DNA from: Bostrychus sinensis
Taxonomy: Eukaryota > Chordata > Actinopteri > Gobiiformes > Eleotridae
Assembly (NCBI GenBank): GCA_020698575.1
Contig: CM036252.1
Span: 7,515,178 to 7,579,177, forward strand
Length of the DNA stretch: 64,000 nucleotides
Direction: 5' to 3'
Below the pieces are notes generated by a model. It saw nothing but the letters and a program-made list of their open reading frames with translations, had not been told where the DNA came from and did not search any database. Numbering within the stretch: the first letter of the stretch is position 1; every line of letters begins with the position of its first letter. The position numbers were made by a program, and so were the translations under genes. This document shows positions 53,811-64,000 of the stretch, piece by piece.

Positions 53811-54939
53811 CTCATTCTGGTAATTTCAGAGTTTAAGGCAGTAACTTTTTTTACCTTAAATAAACTGTTTCAGAGTCTGTGTGATGGTTAAATGAGTTGT
53901 TGTGGGGTAAGTGTCCATCTCCTGCTTGTGTCTCTGGGCCAAAAATGACCTCTGCGCTAACCTCTGGTTAGCAAAACAACAAGCTAGCGATGGCTTTATT
54001 TCTTGAATTTCGGCAGATCGGCTACATGGCAGAAAAAACTTTGTAGGATACGAAAAGTAAACCTGAGCGAGGGATCACAATAGGAGCCAACTGGATTTGT
54101 AAGTATTTATGATAGTGCTTTACTCCAAACTGTAGGGGGCGCTCTGTAGAGAAAAATGAGGAAAATGAGGCAATACGGCAAAGAATTGAGCTACTGAGTT
54201 CTGCTTTAAACCACGTACACTACAAATCAGTTAGCTCATTTGTTTATCTGTTAGCTTCATGTTGCTAATAGCCATGTTAATTAGCCATAACCTCATGCTC
54301 TGTCCACCCCTCACTGTTCAGTACAAGCACTCCTCATGTCTGAACTCAAGTGCTCTCAACTTTGTTCACGTGTTTCTGTGCTGCTGCAGAGCTGATGTAA
54401 ACTGTGATTTTTGCAGTGGGCTTGGAACTCTGAGCTGATGGACTGAAGTGGGCGGGTCCAGGAGAGCTTTAAAGCGACAGACAGCTAATGCGAGCCATTT
54501 CAGCAAAGATAAAGTAACAGCTCCCCAAAAGAAGATATTTTCCATACTTATGAATTATTTTAAGTTATAAAGCTCCGAATGCTAAGGCTAAAGTGTCCAC
54601 ATTTTTTTCAAAAAGCTTTAAAACACAATATGTCTCCTTTTATACTGCTCAATTCCCTAGTATTTGCTGTAGCAGTGAATACCTCAGTGTGTTTCAGTGA
54701 TAATCAGGTTTAAACTTGAACGTGTTCCCATGGCTGTGCCTGGGGGCTGTGAATAATATGAACATTATGAAGCTCTCACTGAGGAATGCTTGTATATCAC
54801 TTTTGGAAGCAGACAGGCAGCTAATGTGTCTGTTTATGAGCCTATGTTGAGGAAGTGTGCACATGTGTTTAGTAAAGTTCCAATGATATGGTGGCCGCAT
54901 TGCAGTTTTTTTTATTTACATTAAATGACAAAACATTCT

Positions 54940-55300
54940 GACATTCCTCCCTTTCTCCCATGTTATAATGTTGCTCCCTAATCGAAAACATACCTAGAAT
55001 TGTGTTTTGCTTCATTCGCGCCTGTTTCAATTATCCTGTATTCTCTGTGATGGCCATTCTGAGGCTTCAAAACGCTCAGTTGCACGAACCTCCGCCTCTC
55101 CCACGAACCCCCGCCCACTCCAGGAAGCACTGACCAATCAACAACAAGCCCTCTACATCCAGTCTGCTCTCATTTATTTATCCAAAACTGGTGAACAGCT
55201 CTGTTTCCACTGATTTCTCAGAGACATCGCACAAAAAGTTTAGAAAGGAAGTGAAGTGATTTTTTTTTTTTTTTTTGGATATAGACGCTCCTGTTTTCTG
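54940..55300 (+). repeat. Repeat family A, copy near 55 kb
   Basis: It has CCATGTTATAATGTTGCTC, GCCCACTCCAGGAAGCACTG and ATCAACAACAAGCCCTCTAC, shared with 15375-15660 and, in reverse, with 36345-36745 and 63170-63640. Confidence 0.78.
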
Positions 55301-55349
55301 CTGCTCTCTTCACCTGTTTTTTTATGGCCCAAACTTTTTGGTCTTGTGT

Positions 55350-55720
55350 AATCCCAGGACTTGGTTTGGTCTTGGTTTGGACCCAGCATAGTCCTGGTTT
55401 ATTCTATGTTTAGTCCTGGTTTAACCTTCTGTTTTTTGGCATGGTTTAGTCTGTTTAGTCCTGGTTTAGCCTTAGTTTAGTTCTGTTTTTTGGCAGGCTT
55501 TAGTCGTGATTTAGTCTTAATTTTGTTCTAGTTTTAAGGATGGTTTAATCCTAGTTTAGTCCTAGTTTAGTCCTAGTTTGGACCTGGCTTAGTCCTGGTT
55601 TAGACCTGGTTTGTTCCTAATTTTGACCTGGTTTATTCTTGGTTTAGTTCTGGTTTTAGCCTTTTTTTTTTCCTGGTTTCAGTCCTGGGCTAGTCCTGAT
55701 ATAGGTCAGTTTTAGTCTTT
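55350..55720 (+). repeat. Degenerate 11-bp GGTTTAGTCCT minisatellite
   Basis: Units such as CTGGTTTAGTC and CTAGTTTAGTC with many changes. Same family as the other four arrays, in the orientation of the 20-26 kb array. It lies about 300 bp upstream of the PWWP gene promoter. Confidence 0.85.
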
Positions 55721-56006
55721 GAAAGCCAAATATATAAACGTTTTCTTTTAGTCACATCATGTTTTTAAAGGTTGTAAAATGGGCAATGCTGTTTTAGAAG
55801 GTGACCAAGACTGGTTTAAAAATATGAATAAACACATAATATATTTCCTTTTAATGTCCTTATGATATAAATAAAAAGTTAATAAATTATTCTAGACTGA
55901 TTTTCCGCTGCTCAACGCCCTTAAATTACCTAAATACACCAGTGGTTCAGACCGGACTCCCCCCCCTTTTTTTTGGTACAGTCCAAGTTTCAGGCGGGGT
56001 TTTCAG

Positions 56007-56016
56007 GTCACGTGAC
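56007..56016. promoter_or_regulatory. E-box GTCACGTGAC
   Basis: A perfect 10-bp palindrome, the high-affinity site for USF/TFE3-type basic helix-loop-helix factors, about 20-30 bp upstream of the likely transcription start of the PWWP gene. Binding is inferred from the motif only. Confidence 0.6.
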
Positions 56017-56034
56017 ACGAGCGCGTCACCGGGC

Positions 56035-56043
56035 AAGATGGCG
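56035..56043 (+). promoter_or_regulatory. YY1-type element AAGATGGCG
   Basis: It matches the YY1 core often found just downstream of the start site of TATA-less housekeeping promoters, in forward orientation. It lies in GC-richer sequence and contains the ATG of a short upstream ORF. Confidence 0.55.
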
Positions 56044-56073
56044 TCCACAGTGTGTGTAGTGCAGCGGATTTAA
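56038..56073 (+). CDS. Upstream ORF of 11 codons in the first exon
   Basis: ATG at 56038 reads MASTVCVVQRI and then TAA at 56071-56073. It ends in the first exon, well before the main start codon in the next. If the transcript starts upstream of 56038, it could lower translation of the PWWP protein. Whether it is translated is unknown. Confidence 0.35.
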   Translation: MASTVCVVQRI

Positions 56074-56721
56074 CTGATTACCTGGCGCCTAAATTCTGCA
56101 AAAAACACCGAAAAAACCTTCAAGTTTACCCCCAATCATCACCGGTCCGCTGCGGGTAAGTGCGAAGCCTGGTTCTGGGGCAAAACGAGCTGTGAAATCC
56201 GTGTTTGGAGCCATTAAATTAGTGTTTTTTGGGATGGTGGTGTTTTAGGGTCAATGCTTTTTAGAGCGGGTATTTGTAAACAGTTAAAGAAGCAGCGACT
56301 CAAAGCAAAAACGCTTTGTTTTTAGGATTTCCCACGTTTTTTGGCCTTTTACAGCTAATTTTTCCGTATTGTTTTGTATTTTTAAGTTGTGGACTCTTGG
56401 GACATTACCATTTGGATGATATCTAAACAATACAAATGAATGAATAAGGCACACATGAGGCTGATTCTCCATTTATATTGAGTTTATTGGGGTTACATTT
56501 TTAACCCTCAGGCCCTTCTTTAAAAAAAAAAAAATCAAATTCTCCCTCTTAAAGCGCTTTTAGGTCACTGGGTCACATTTAAAAATATAAAACATATAGA
56601 AAAATACACTTTTTTTGTTTTGTTTTTTGATCATTAACCCCTGTCTTCATCAAACATAGCAAAAGTGAATGCATTTTCACTGGTGGTGACTTTTTTGTTT
56701 GTGTATTTTTGTGACATTTTG

Positions 56722-57006
56722 GAAACACTTTAGTTTAGGGTCCATCTATTTACCTATTAACTAAGTGCTAATTATGCTAGTTGGTGGTTAATTAACTCTT
56801 AATTGGTCATTATAAAGCATTTATTAATCCTTTATTCTGTATGAACATATTCTACAACTAATTACCAACTAACTAACACATTTCCTTTAATGAGCTCATA
56901 ATTACTGCTTTATAATTAGAAATTAAGAGCTAATTAACCACAAACTAGCATGCTAAATAGCACTTAGTTAATGGTTTATAAGTGGACCCTAAACTAAAGT
57001 GTTGCT
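56722..57006. mobile_element. Palindromic MITE, copy 2
   Basis: It has ends ACACTTTAGTTTAGGGTCCA and TGGACCCTAAACTAAAGTGT and the same interior as 32851-33128 (CTAAGTGCTAATTATGCTAG and its complement). It lies in intron 1 of the PWWP gene. Confidence 0.87.
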
Positions 57007-57257
57007 GAAATGTTTTCCTGTCTCTTCAGGCCAATAGTCTGATAATCTTTTCTGTCACACCACAGTATTTTTCACATGGGTCAAATCATGTATTTCTAAC
57101 CCTCTGGCACCATTAAGGACGGTCTGTGTACATTTTTATTTATTTTATGGTCATTTATTTTTATGTTGTTTTTACTGTTAATGACATGAAATTGTTTTGG
57201 ACCAGAATTTTAAATTTTAACCTCAGCTCTCACTCCACCTTTTGCATCACTGTGAAC

Positions 57258-58167
57258 TAGGACTGCACGATATGGAGAAAACATACGATATTCGATAGCT
57301 AGGTTGAAAATTGCGATAACGATATTATTGCGATATTTGAAAGTAGAGCCTACTTTTCGAACATAGTAAGTTAAATTCACTACATTTCACAAAAATGTAA
57401 GTTCCTGTATTTACAAGTCAAAACAGCGACAAAATCAAAACTTAACACAGACTAAACCAGGAATAAAACAAGGCTAAGCTGTAAGTAAATTAATTAATTT
57501 TACAACTAAAATTGGACTAGGGGTATAATGATACAGTAACTGTATCGATGTATTGATTTTTTTCCCCCTATGATACAGCTACATCGATACACATGACCTT
57601 GTATCGTATCGTTTTCTAGGATACACATATAGGATACACATGAAGTATCGATCAATAATATTGGAAATATCAAAATTAGACATTTGTATGTTAAAATAAA
57701 ACCAGATATGGCTTTTTGGAGATAAAATTTGTGTTTTTAATTAAATAAAATGTTATATTCAACTTTTCTTCACTCTCTGTCTGCTGGACATCAACCCCGG
57801 CCGCGGTGCTACATTTGAGAGTAAACTAAGAGTAAACAATACAGCAAAAAGTTGCTGTATTGATTATCGATATGAAGGTGTTGAATCGTATCGAATCGTA
57901 TTGTTCCAAATTAGCCAATATCGTTCTTGAATCGTATCGAAACGCTTCTAATCAATACATATCGTATTGTTGCAAAAACGTATCGTTACACCCCTAGTCA
58001 CAACACATGTTCTTTTAAGGCTGTGGTGGAAAATGATTCTTCAGTGTAAATCTCTGTCAGATGGAAGACCACAGCGTTATTGTGATATATTTAGATTCTT
58101 GCGATACGGATATTGCATTTGCTGATATTGCGATAACGATAATTTTGTGATATATTGTGCAGCCCTA
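57258..58167. mobile_element. hAT-type MITE with nested insertion
   Basis: The ends TAGGACTGCACGATATGG and ATATTGTGCAGCCCTA are inverted, and perfect CTGTGAAC duplications lie at 57250-57257 and 58168-58175. The element is split by a second one at 57518-57996. Confidence 0.92.
57518..57996. mobile_element. Nested hAT-like MITE (TAGGGGTATAATGATAC type)
   Basis: The ends TAGGGGTATAATGATAC and GTATCGTTACACCCCTA are inverted, and the interior is rich in GTATCGAT-like words. I could not find a clean target duplication. It sits inside the element at 57258-58167, so it is the younger insertion. Confidence 0.8.
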
Positions 58168-58175
58168 CTGTGAAC

Positions 58176-59195
58176 CACAAACACTGCACACTTGTGTCAT
58201 TAAGGACCAAAAGTGTCCCATTGACTTCCATTATAACTTTATTTTATTTTTGTGTTAAATTGCTTTAAACAATAGCTGATACCTTTAAAAGCCTTCTCAA
58301 TCTGAAAGTAACGCCACATGAAGCAGCTTAGGTCATCTCTGAACAACCTACAATCTTACTGTAAAGTAGATGGGCAGTGATTGTACTGTTTATGGTATTC
58401 TTAAACATCTGTAAATACACATTTTCCTGCATTTATCTTTTAAACTCAAAATAACAGGGTATTCCCTTTTAAGTTTTTAAAAGTATTTAAAAGGTATTAA
58501 AATTGATTGTGTCAAAATCAGGGTCTTAAATGTATTAAATATTATGAGTAGGTATTAAGTTTTGTTTCTCTAGGTCTTAAAATTTGCCAAAACATTGTGG
58601 TAATATTACAAAAAGTAGAGTCACTGCAATAACAAAATATATTTATTGAAGAAATGTTAAAATTGAAACGCATGATCAACTTATTTATGATTTTTTAATC
58701 TAGCGCTGGAGTTCTTTCATCTGTGTTACACTTTAGAGTAGTACGGATAATTCCTTGCGTAAAATGTATATAGATTATTGTTCTGTTCTTTATGATGCCG
58801 ACATTAAATTTTAGTCTAAGCCGTCCTAAAAATGTCTTAATTGTTGAATAAACAATTCAAATGAATAAAAATATACAATAAAATAATAAATTCTATTAAA
58901 TGCCCTTCTTTTACTAAATATTTAAAGTTTTTAACTCATGATTTACTACAAAAAATGTAATAATTTAAATAACTCCCCATTGAAAATCTATTAAACCAAA
59001 AAATAATGTAAAAAAAACAAGTAGTTTTCAAGTAAAATTCTTGCAGTTTCACTAATATTTTCTTATCATTTTGAAAATAATTGATGTATTAATTCCCTAG
59101 TACCTCCTGCAAAGTGCTGGCGTACCCCTAGGGGTCCCTGTACCCCTGGTTGTGAACCGCTGAATTAATCTGTTTCAAATTCTTTATTGTTTCAG
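58176..59195. other. Rest of PWWP gene intron 1
   Basis: AT-rich. About 58900-59160 is related to the hAT-like MITE at 26402-26989 (shared CCTGCAAAGTGCT and GTACCCCTAGGGGTCC) and ends GGTTGTGAACCGCTGAA. No exon was seen. Confidence 0.55.
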
Positions 59196-59238
59196 AGGCA
59201 TTTCCTGGCTCAGCTTTGCCTTCAGCTTAAGGGTTAAA

Positions 59239-59325
59239 ATGTCGGCGAAAAACGGCGGAGACAGTTTCAAAGCCGGGGACTTGGTCTTCGCCAAAATGAA
59301 GGGCTTCCCTCACTGGCCGGCCCGG
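59239..59325 (+). CDS. PWWP gene, first coding exon
   Basis: [20 protein letters not shown] to PHWPAR, 29 residues. The ATG follows 43 bases of 5' leader after acceptor TTTCAG (59191-59195). No in-frame ATG precedes it in the exon. The donor is GTAACG. Confidence 0.92.
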
Positions 59326-62300
59326 GTAACGCACACGCACACAACAAACTTAACACACACGATACACACTTAACACATATAGTACTTCATAGTCGTTAGT
59401 ATGTTCAACTTTTTGCATTACTTTGTGTTTATTTTTTTTAGGTTTGTAAATCAGATAGCGGCTACAAAAAGAGAGTCCCTGTCTTCTATTTCGGAACGCA
59501 TCAAGTGTACGTATCCTCTTACGTTTTCGGTTTGTGGTAGGGCTGTGTGTTATAGAAACAGGAAAAACAATAAGAGAGACATTATTATAGATGTCACAAG
59601 AATACAAGAACTTATGCAATATTTTATGAAATACATTTTATTTAATATCAAGAACAGTGATTAGTGTAACTGTATAGAAACTTCTGGAGGTGACGTGTTT
59701 AAAAAAAGTTGCACACGCAGCCTGGTACCAAGATTAACGTTCTGCCCCATTCATTTCTATGAGGGAGCAAAATAAAAATATTAATTTAGACGTTTTTGGG
59801 CAGCAGGAACCAGTATTTGTTGTTTAAATGTTTATTAAAAATTACTCTGAACTGATACGACCCTGATCTGAGTGTACCAGTTGCTAAAGTTAACTTAAAG
59901 TATAAATCTGAGCATACAATGTCAAACTTTTATGGTCCGCCACATTTCTGTAACTATTTGTCCTGCGTAACATTAGCTTAGATGCTAATTATAGACGCTA
60001 ATTGCAACGTTACATTAAACGGCTAAATGTTCACACACTCGCTGATGTTATTAAACTGTGCTTTGATATTACTCACATGGCAGAGTGGTTGTCAGTTGCC
60101 AAACCTTTCTTGATTATTCATAATTTGCGATGTTTTGTGGCTAACGCTAATTCCTTCATTATAATGTATGATCGTCTTTTTAAACTTCCGGTACCAGTCT
60201 TTGGAACGCAGACTAAAGCTGGGGACACACTACATGATTTTTTTGCCTGATTTTATAACGATTCACAGTTGCAGCGAGTCTTCACCAGTCAGCAACAGTT
60301 GCAGGGAATCGTAATCAGCAGTCGGCCCTGAAATCCGTTAGTGTGTGATGTTCAAAGACTCGGATCGTTAAGTGTGTGCGCCACAAAAACCTGGCCTGAC
60401 GTCAGTCGCAAGCAATCAAACATGTTTGAATTTTAAAGCCGACTCTGGACGCACTCCTGTAGTGTGGGACGTTTACATCCAACTGGGAATTCATGGAGTC
60501 CAGCGGCCGATGAAAAACAGTTGATGGGACACAGGAAATAGCGTCAGGACGCAGACGAAGAAACAGGAAGCGGCGGGAAAATATAAGCGGAAATTTGAAG
60601 AAGAAGAAAACATAAACAACCATGGCAAACACCGAAGAAAGTTGAGCGCTACCCAAGTGAAACTGGATACATAGCCGTTTTTTCTTTCCCTTTTTCCAAA
60701 CAGATATCTACGCACACAACGGCAACAGCGACCCAGGGAGCGTCCATCTTTGTTTACCATTTAGTTCTCGCCAGTTCCCCGCCAGAGTTTGCTGCGTTTG
60801 GTTGGCGTCAGTTGCCGTTACAGATCTTGTAGTGTGTGAGGCGCAGTCTTTCAGTCGTCAGAACTAAATCTGCTGAAACCAGTCGTTAGTGTGAGCTCCT
60901 GGTCTTTACAGAATCTGTAACGACTGAGAAAATCCTGTAGTGTGTCCCCAGCTTAAGCATTCTCCTTACAAACACAAGAAGGGTCTATTTCACAAACAAG
61001 TTGCCGTTTTCCAAATAAGCTACAAAACAAAAGTACTTAGGGAATTTTTTAGATTGAAAACCCAAAAGATATCGTCTGTTTTAGGTTTAAAGGCAATACA
61101 AAAACAAGACATGCCACGAGTGTTCACATAGAAATGATTTATGTAAAACTGATGTTGATGCGGTTTACGATACTGTGATATTTTCCTGATTCAGTATTTT
61201 CTAGTATGTGTTATTTTGACGAAGTGGTGAAGTTTTGTGCCGTTTTTCTCCACAGAGGAAGTGTACCTCCAGAAAATGTCTTGCCGTACGTCGGAAACAA
61301 GAAGAAATATGGGACCGGAGTTCGGATCAAAGGCTTCTCAGAGGGAATGTGGGAGATCCAGAACACGCCCGCACTCTGCAGCAGGCTGCAGGTGTGTGAA
61401 ACTAAACACTCAGTTTAATGTAGTCTATAATTAGCTCACCATAGTAAACAATGAACAGCTCTCCAGACCTTTACCTCTGTCTGCCGCCATTTGTTTGTCT
61501 GTTAGAAAGATTTAGTTTATATTCTTTATCTTGTCCATTATTTTTTTTTATGTATGTAATATGTATTGTTTTGTCTTTAGACTTGGAGTAGACTGTTAAA
61601 CAAAATAATAATAATGATTGCAAATGCAGTGTTTCCTCTGGCTTCAGAACACTGAAGGGGGGGTGGTGTTATTTTCATTATAGCTTGCAAATTATGATTA
61701 TATTACAGTGATCACACATTAAAATAAAAATGTAATGAAAATGAGAAAAAGGGAAAGCTTCCTGAAGAAAGTGAGTATGGACAAACTCTGAAAAATTGTT
61801 GGCTGCAGTTAGCTCATTTGCTTTCATTTAGCTTTATGCTAAACAAAAGCAAGACAGCAAAGCAGACCGTGAAGCAAACAGGGATAAATGAATAGTGCAC
61901 GTGCATGTTCCCACCTCTGCTCGCTCTCAGACGAGTGTGAGTCTGTTCCTCCTCAGCCTGTGTGTGTGCGTCAGTGCAGTGTGTCTCTCTCCTCATAGTG
62001 TGGTTCAGCGATCACAGTGGAGACAGACAGGACCGTCCCACTGCAACCGCTTTGTACTACGCCACAACGGCAAATTAAATTATGTGAAATAAAACACATC
62101 ACAAAACGTATCTATAACTCCTCCTTAGCTTGTTCTCAGTCTTCTTGCTGCTGTTAAAAAGTGTGCTCCGTACACAGAGGCAGGGCCAGGTGAACTTTAA
62201 AGGCCTCCATACACCAAGGCAATGATCGCCCATCTGAAGCCGTCTGAACGGTTCTTCCACGTCGCTCATTTCCGTCCTTTTGATCTGTATGCGCCGTCTG

Positions 62301-64000
62301 CCCTCATCGCTCCAGGACGGAGGCCGTCTGACCAGTTTTCTGCCGATTGGCCTTGTTGTTGTTGAATCGGTGTCTTTGGTCTTTGGCACGAAGCGCTCTG
62401 ATAGGCCTAGCACTACAGCTGCCGCGCCAATCAGCTCACGGGAATTTTAGCAGAAGTGACGAGAGGTGAAAACCGCTGTGGCAGCGTACTGTCACTGTTT
62501 TTGCATTTTTCGCAATTCCGTGCGGAAAGTTATCTTCTTCAAGTAACAGAACAGCGGCACCTAATCCACACAAAACAATGTCCAAACCGGCCATGATCAC
62601 GCTTCTCAAATGTTCGAACAAACTGAGAACAGTGGCAGACCAAGGCGCTACATGCATATGTACTCCACAAACATTGTGTCACTTCCGTTGATCTTTGTTC
62701 ACTGGCTAGCGCCATCTGCCGCTTTGGGGGGGTAATTACATCACGCGCATGCGCAAGACACGGTCTTTAGGTCGGCTGTCGCTTCGGTGAATGAAGAGGG
62801 AAAAAGGTCATGCGACGTGAAAAAACGGGAGGGAACGAGAGGAGACGAGAAGAGACGAACTGTCGCTCCGTCTTTTCAGTGGCAGTCTGGGAGTCGCCTT
62901 GGTGTATGGAGGCCTTTAGGGAGCTTTTACCGTGGCGGCTGAGATTCAGGCGTGGCGGGCCAGACACTAAAGTGAATGCAGCAGAAACCCTGAATTATAT
63001 GTATTGATGAGAAAAGCTTAAAAAAAAGATTTCAAGAGACCAGGCAGCGATCGTCACATTTATGTTGCAAGTTCTCTTTTAAAATCTGCCTTTTACGCTT
63101 GCCCCCTTTTCCTGCTTTTAACACATCTACTGTGAGGACAAAATATTTACTTGATGTTTTATTGGGATTACTATTTTTAAGGGCTATATTCTGCTTTTAT
63201 TCATATTTTTAAACCAATCTTGGTCGCGTCCAGAACAACATTGCATGTTTTACAACCTTTAAAAACATTATGTGACTAAAAGAGAACAATTTTGTTAAGT
63301 ACTCTACTGGTGCCATAAAGAAACAGGTGAAGAGACCAGCAGAGGGCAGCAGAGTTAAGAAGTTGCCGTCTTTTGAATGCAAATAAAGGGAAAAAAAGCT
63401 TTTTATTTCCTTAAACTTTTTGTGTGACGCCATTTTACTACAAAATTAAAAATGCCTGTGAATCAGTGGAAACAGCTGTACACCATTTTTTTGATAAATG
63501 AATGAAAGCAGACTGGATGTAGCAGGCTTGGTGATTGGTCAGTGCTTCCTGGAGTGGGCGGGGCTTTGTGGAACCGAGAGTTTTGAAGAGAAAGAGAGGA
63601 AAAGTTGATTTTGCAGAATATAGACCCTGTAACATTGTAAACTCAAATAGTTTACCATGGTTTCATGCTTAGATGATAACTCCCTGAGTTGTTTTGACTT
63701 CTTTCCAAATTATGTCCTCAAAATGTTTAATAGTTTTTCTTAATGATTTCTCTCTTTGTATACTGCTTTTGTAGATGCCAAAACCTAAAGCCCAGACTCC
63801 TTCAAAATCTCCGACCTCAAAATCTGCTGCTAAGTCTACTCCTGTCAAACCTACTAAACCAGTATCGGCTAAAACTCCAGTTAAAACTCCTGCTGCTAAA
63901 GGCGCTAATGCTAACAACAACAACAACAAAATAACATCAAAGTCCAGAACTCTCAGAGCGTCACAGAGGAATAAAAAAGCTGAAAAGGATGGTCCTCCAA
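59239..64000 (+). CDS. PWWP-domain protein, HDGF/PSIP1 family (3' incomplete)
   Basis: Four coding exons (59239-59325, 59442-59506, 61256-61391, 63775-64000) give 171 residues and run off the window. Residues 1-96 form a PWWP domain: [20 protein letters not shown], then VPVFYFGTH and [12 protein letters not shown], ending [14 protein letters not shown]20, W26 and F46 line up with the aromatic cage of PSIP1/LEDGF, which reads methylated H3K36 on nucleosomes. After the domain come Lys/Pro/Ser/Thr-rich sequence and a run of five Asn, as in the nuclear basic tails of this family. The loop between strands is shorter than in PSIP1 or HDGF, and GTHQ replaces GTHE, so this is a divergent member. Whether it has an integrase-binding domain cannot be seen. 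Confidence 0.88.
59442..59506 (+). CDS. PWWP gene, second coding exon
   Basis: It encodes [21 protein letters not shown] plus two bases. The donor GTACGT at 59507 is better than the GT two bases earlier and keeps the frame with the next exon ([11 protein letters not shown]). Confidence 0.9.
59745..60216 (+). repeat. Interspersed repeat, + partner of 28105-28665
   Basis: It begins near CATTTCTATGAGGGAGCAAA and runs to GGTACCAGTCTTTGGAACGC. It resumes after the insertion at 60217-60953 with CATTCTCCTTACAAACACAA, matching the other copy (CATTCTTTACAAATACAA). Confidence 0.82.
60217..60953. mobile_element. Harbinger-like MITE nested in the repeat
   Basis: The ends AGCTGGGGACACACTACA and TGTAGTGTGTCCCCAGCT are perfect inverted repeats. 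TAA at 60214-60216 and 60954-60956 fits the 3-bp duplication of PIF/Harbinger elements. The copy at 28.1 kb lacks it and shows the empty site. No transposase recognised. Confidence 0.9.
61256..61391 (+). CDS. PWWP gene, third coding exon
   Basis: It encodes [19 protein letters not shown], then [19 protein letters not shown] and ALCSRLQ, the second half of the PWWP domain. The acceptor is TCTCCACAG and the donor GTGTGT. Confidence 0.92.
61392..62195. other. Start of PWWP gene intron 3, no feature
   Basis: AT-rich intron; no exon or delimited element recognised. Confidence 0.5.
62196..62920 (+). mobile_element. MITE family G, copy 2
   Basis: The ends are AGGCCTCCATACACCAAGGC and GCCTTGGTGTATGGAGGCCT, a perfect 20-bp inverted repeat. 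The interior matches 42697-43405. This copy keeps about 20 bp (62741-62760) that are missing in copy 1. Confidence 0.88.
62744..62755. promoter_or_regulatory. NRF1-type site CGCGCATGCGCA
   Basis: It fits the NRF1 consensus (Y-GCGCA-Y-GCGC-R). It lies inside the MITE at 62196-62920, in intron 3 of the PWWP gene, and is absent from MITE copy 1. Function is unknown. Confidence 0.5.
63170..63640 (-). repeat. Repeat family A, reverse copy in PWWP gene intron 3
   Basis: It has AGAGACCAGCAGAGGGCAGC and GTGCTTCCTGGAGTGGGCGG, as at 36345-36745 in the same orientation. It ends 135 bp before the exon at 63775. Confidence 0.75.
63775..64000 (+). CDS. PWWP gene, fourth coding exon (cut by the window)
   Basis: It encodes [20 protein letters not shown] and continues Lys/Pro/Thr-rich, with NNNNN and then [14 protein letters not shown]. 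Such sequence is likely disordered and nucleic-acid or nuclear-import binding. The acceptor is TTTTGTAG. Confidence 0.88.
   Translation, partial: MPKPKAQTPSKSPTSKSAAKSTPVKPTKPVSAKTPVKTPAAKGANANNNNNKITSKSRTLRASQRNKKAEKDGPP

Larger units (their letters stand above)
56028..56155 (+). other. Non-coding first exon of the PWWP gene (inferred)
   Basis: GC-rich sequence with an E-box and YY1-type motif ends at CGCTGCGG|GTAAGT, a consensus donor at 56156. A second exon begins at about 59196 after TTTATTGTTTCAG and holds the start codon. The 5' end is approximate. Confidence 0.6.

Overview
The window is vertebrate nuclear DNA, almost certainly from a teleost fish. It has split genes with GT-AG introns, very long AT-rich and repeat-filled introns, and relics of typical fish transposons (hAT, Harbinger-like, pogo-like, Penelope-like, L1 and L2 LINEs). 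One gene is a clear complement factor I. No species can be named from the sequence. No bacterial-style operon, CRISPR array, tRNA or rRNA gene was seen.

Three protein genes can be supported. (1) On the + strand, 4089-15332, a leucine-rich-repeat membrane protein with a Thr-rich mucin stalk, best matched to platelet glycoprotein Ib alpha (gp1ba-like). Five exons were found; the start lies upstream or was not recognised. (2) On the - strand, 48211 down to 19017, complement factor I (cfi). All 17 coding exons were located and their phases join into one 650-residue protein: signal peptide, FIMAC, SRCR, two LDLa modules, activation site and trypsin-like protease. (3) On the + strand, from a non-coding first exon near 56.03-56.16 kb and a start codon at 59239 to beyond the right edge, a PWWP-domain protein of the HDGF/PSIP1 family. 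Genes 1 and 2 converge; genes 2 and 3 are divergent, with heads about 8 kb apart.

The rest is repeats. An 11-bp minisatellite family with core CTAAAC/GTTTAG forms five separate arrays: 20.1-26.1 kb, 34.7-35.6, 37.65-38.6, 48.4-50.2 and 55.35-55.7. Three lie in cfi introns and one begins less than 200 bp upstream of the cfi start codon. The largest, about 6 kb, separates the final 22-codon exon of cfi from the rest of the gene. A second minisatellite of 19 bp occurs twice, at 2.0-3.2 kb and in opposite orientation at 51.0-52.5 kb. Each copy is carried inside a hAT-type element whose ends and 8-bp target duplications can be read directly. Many other elements can be delimited by inverted termini and target duplications, several of them nested.

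The three genes have no evident functional link. Gp1ba-like proteins act in thrombocyte adhesion, factor I in complement control in plasma, and PWWP proteins in chromatin. The most notable observations are the structure of cfi, the loss of a matched cysteine pair in its second LDLa module, and the transposon-borne and intronic minisatellites.
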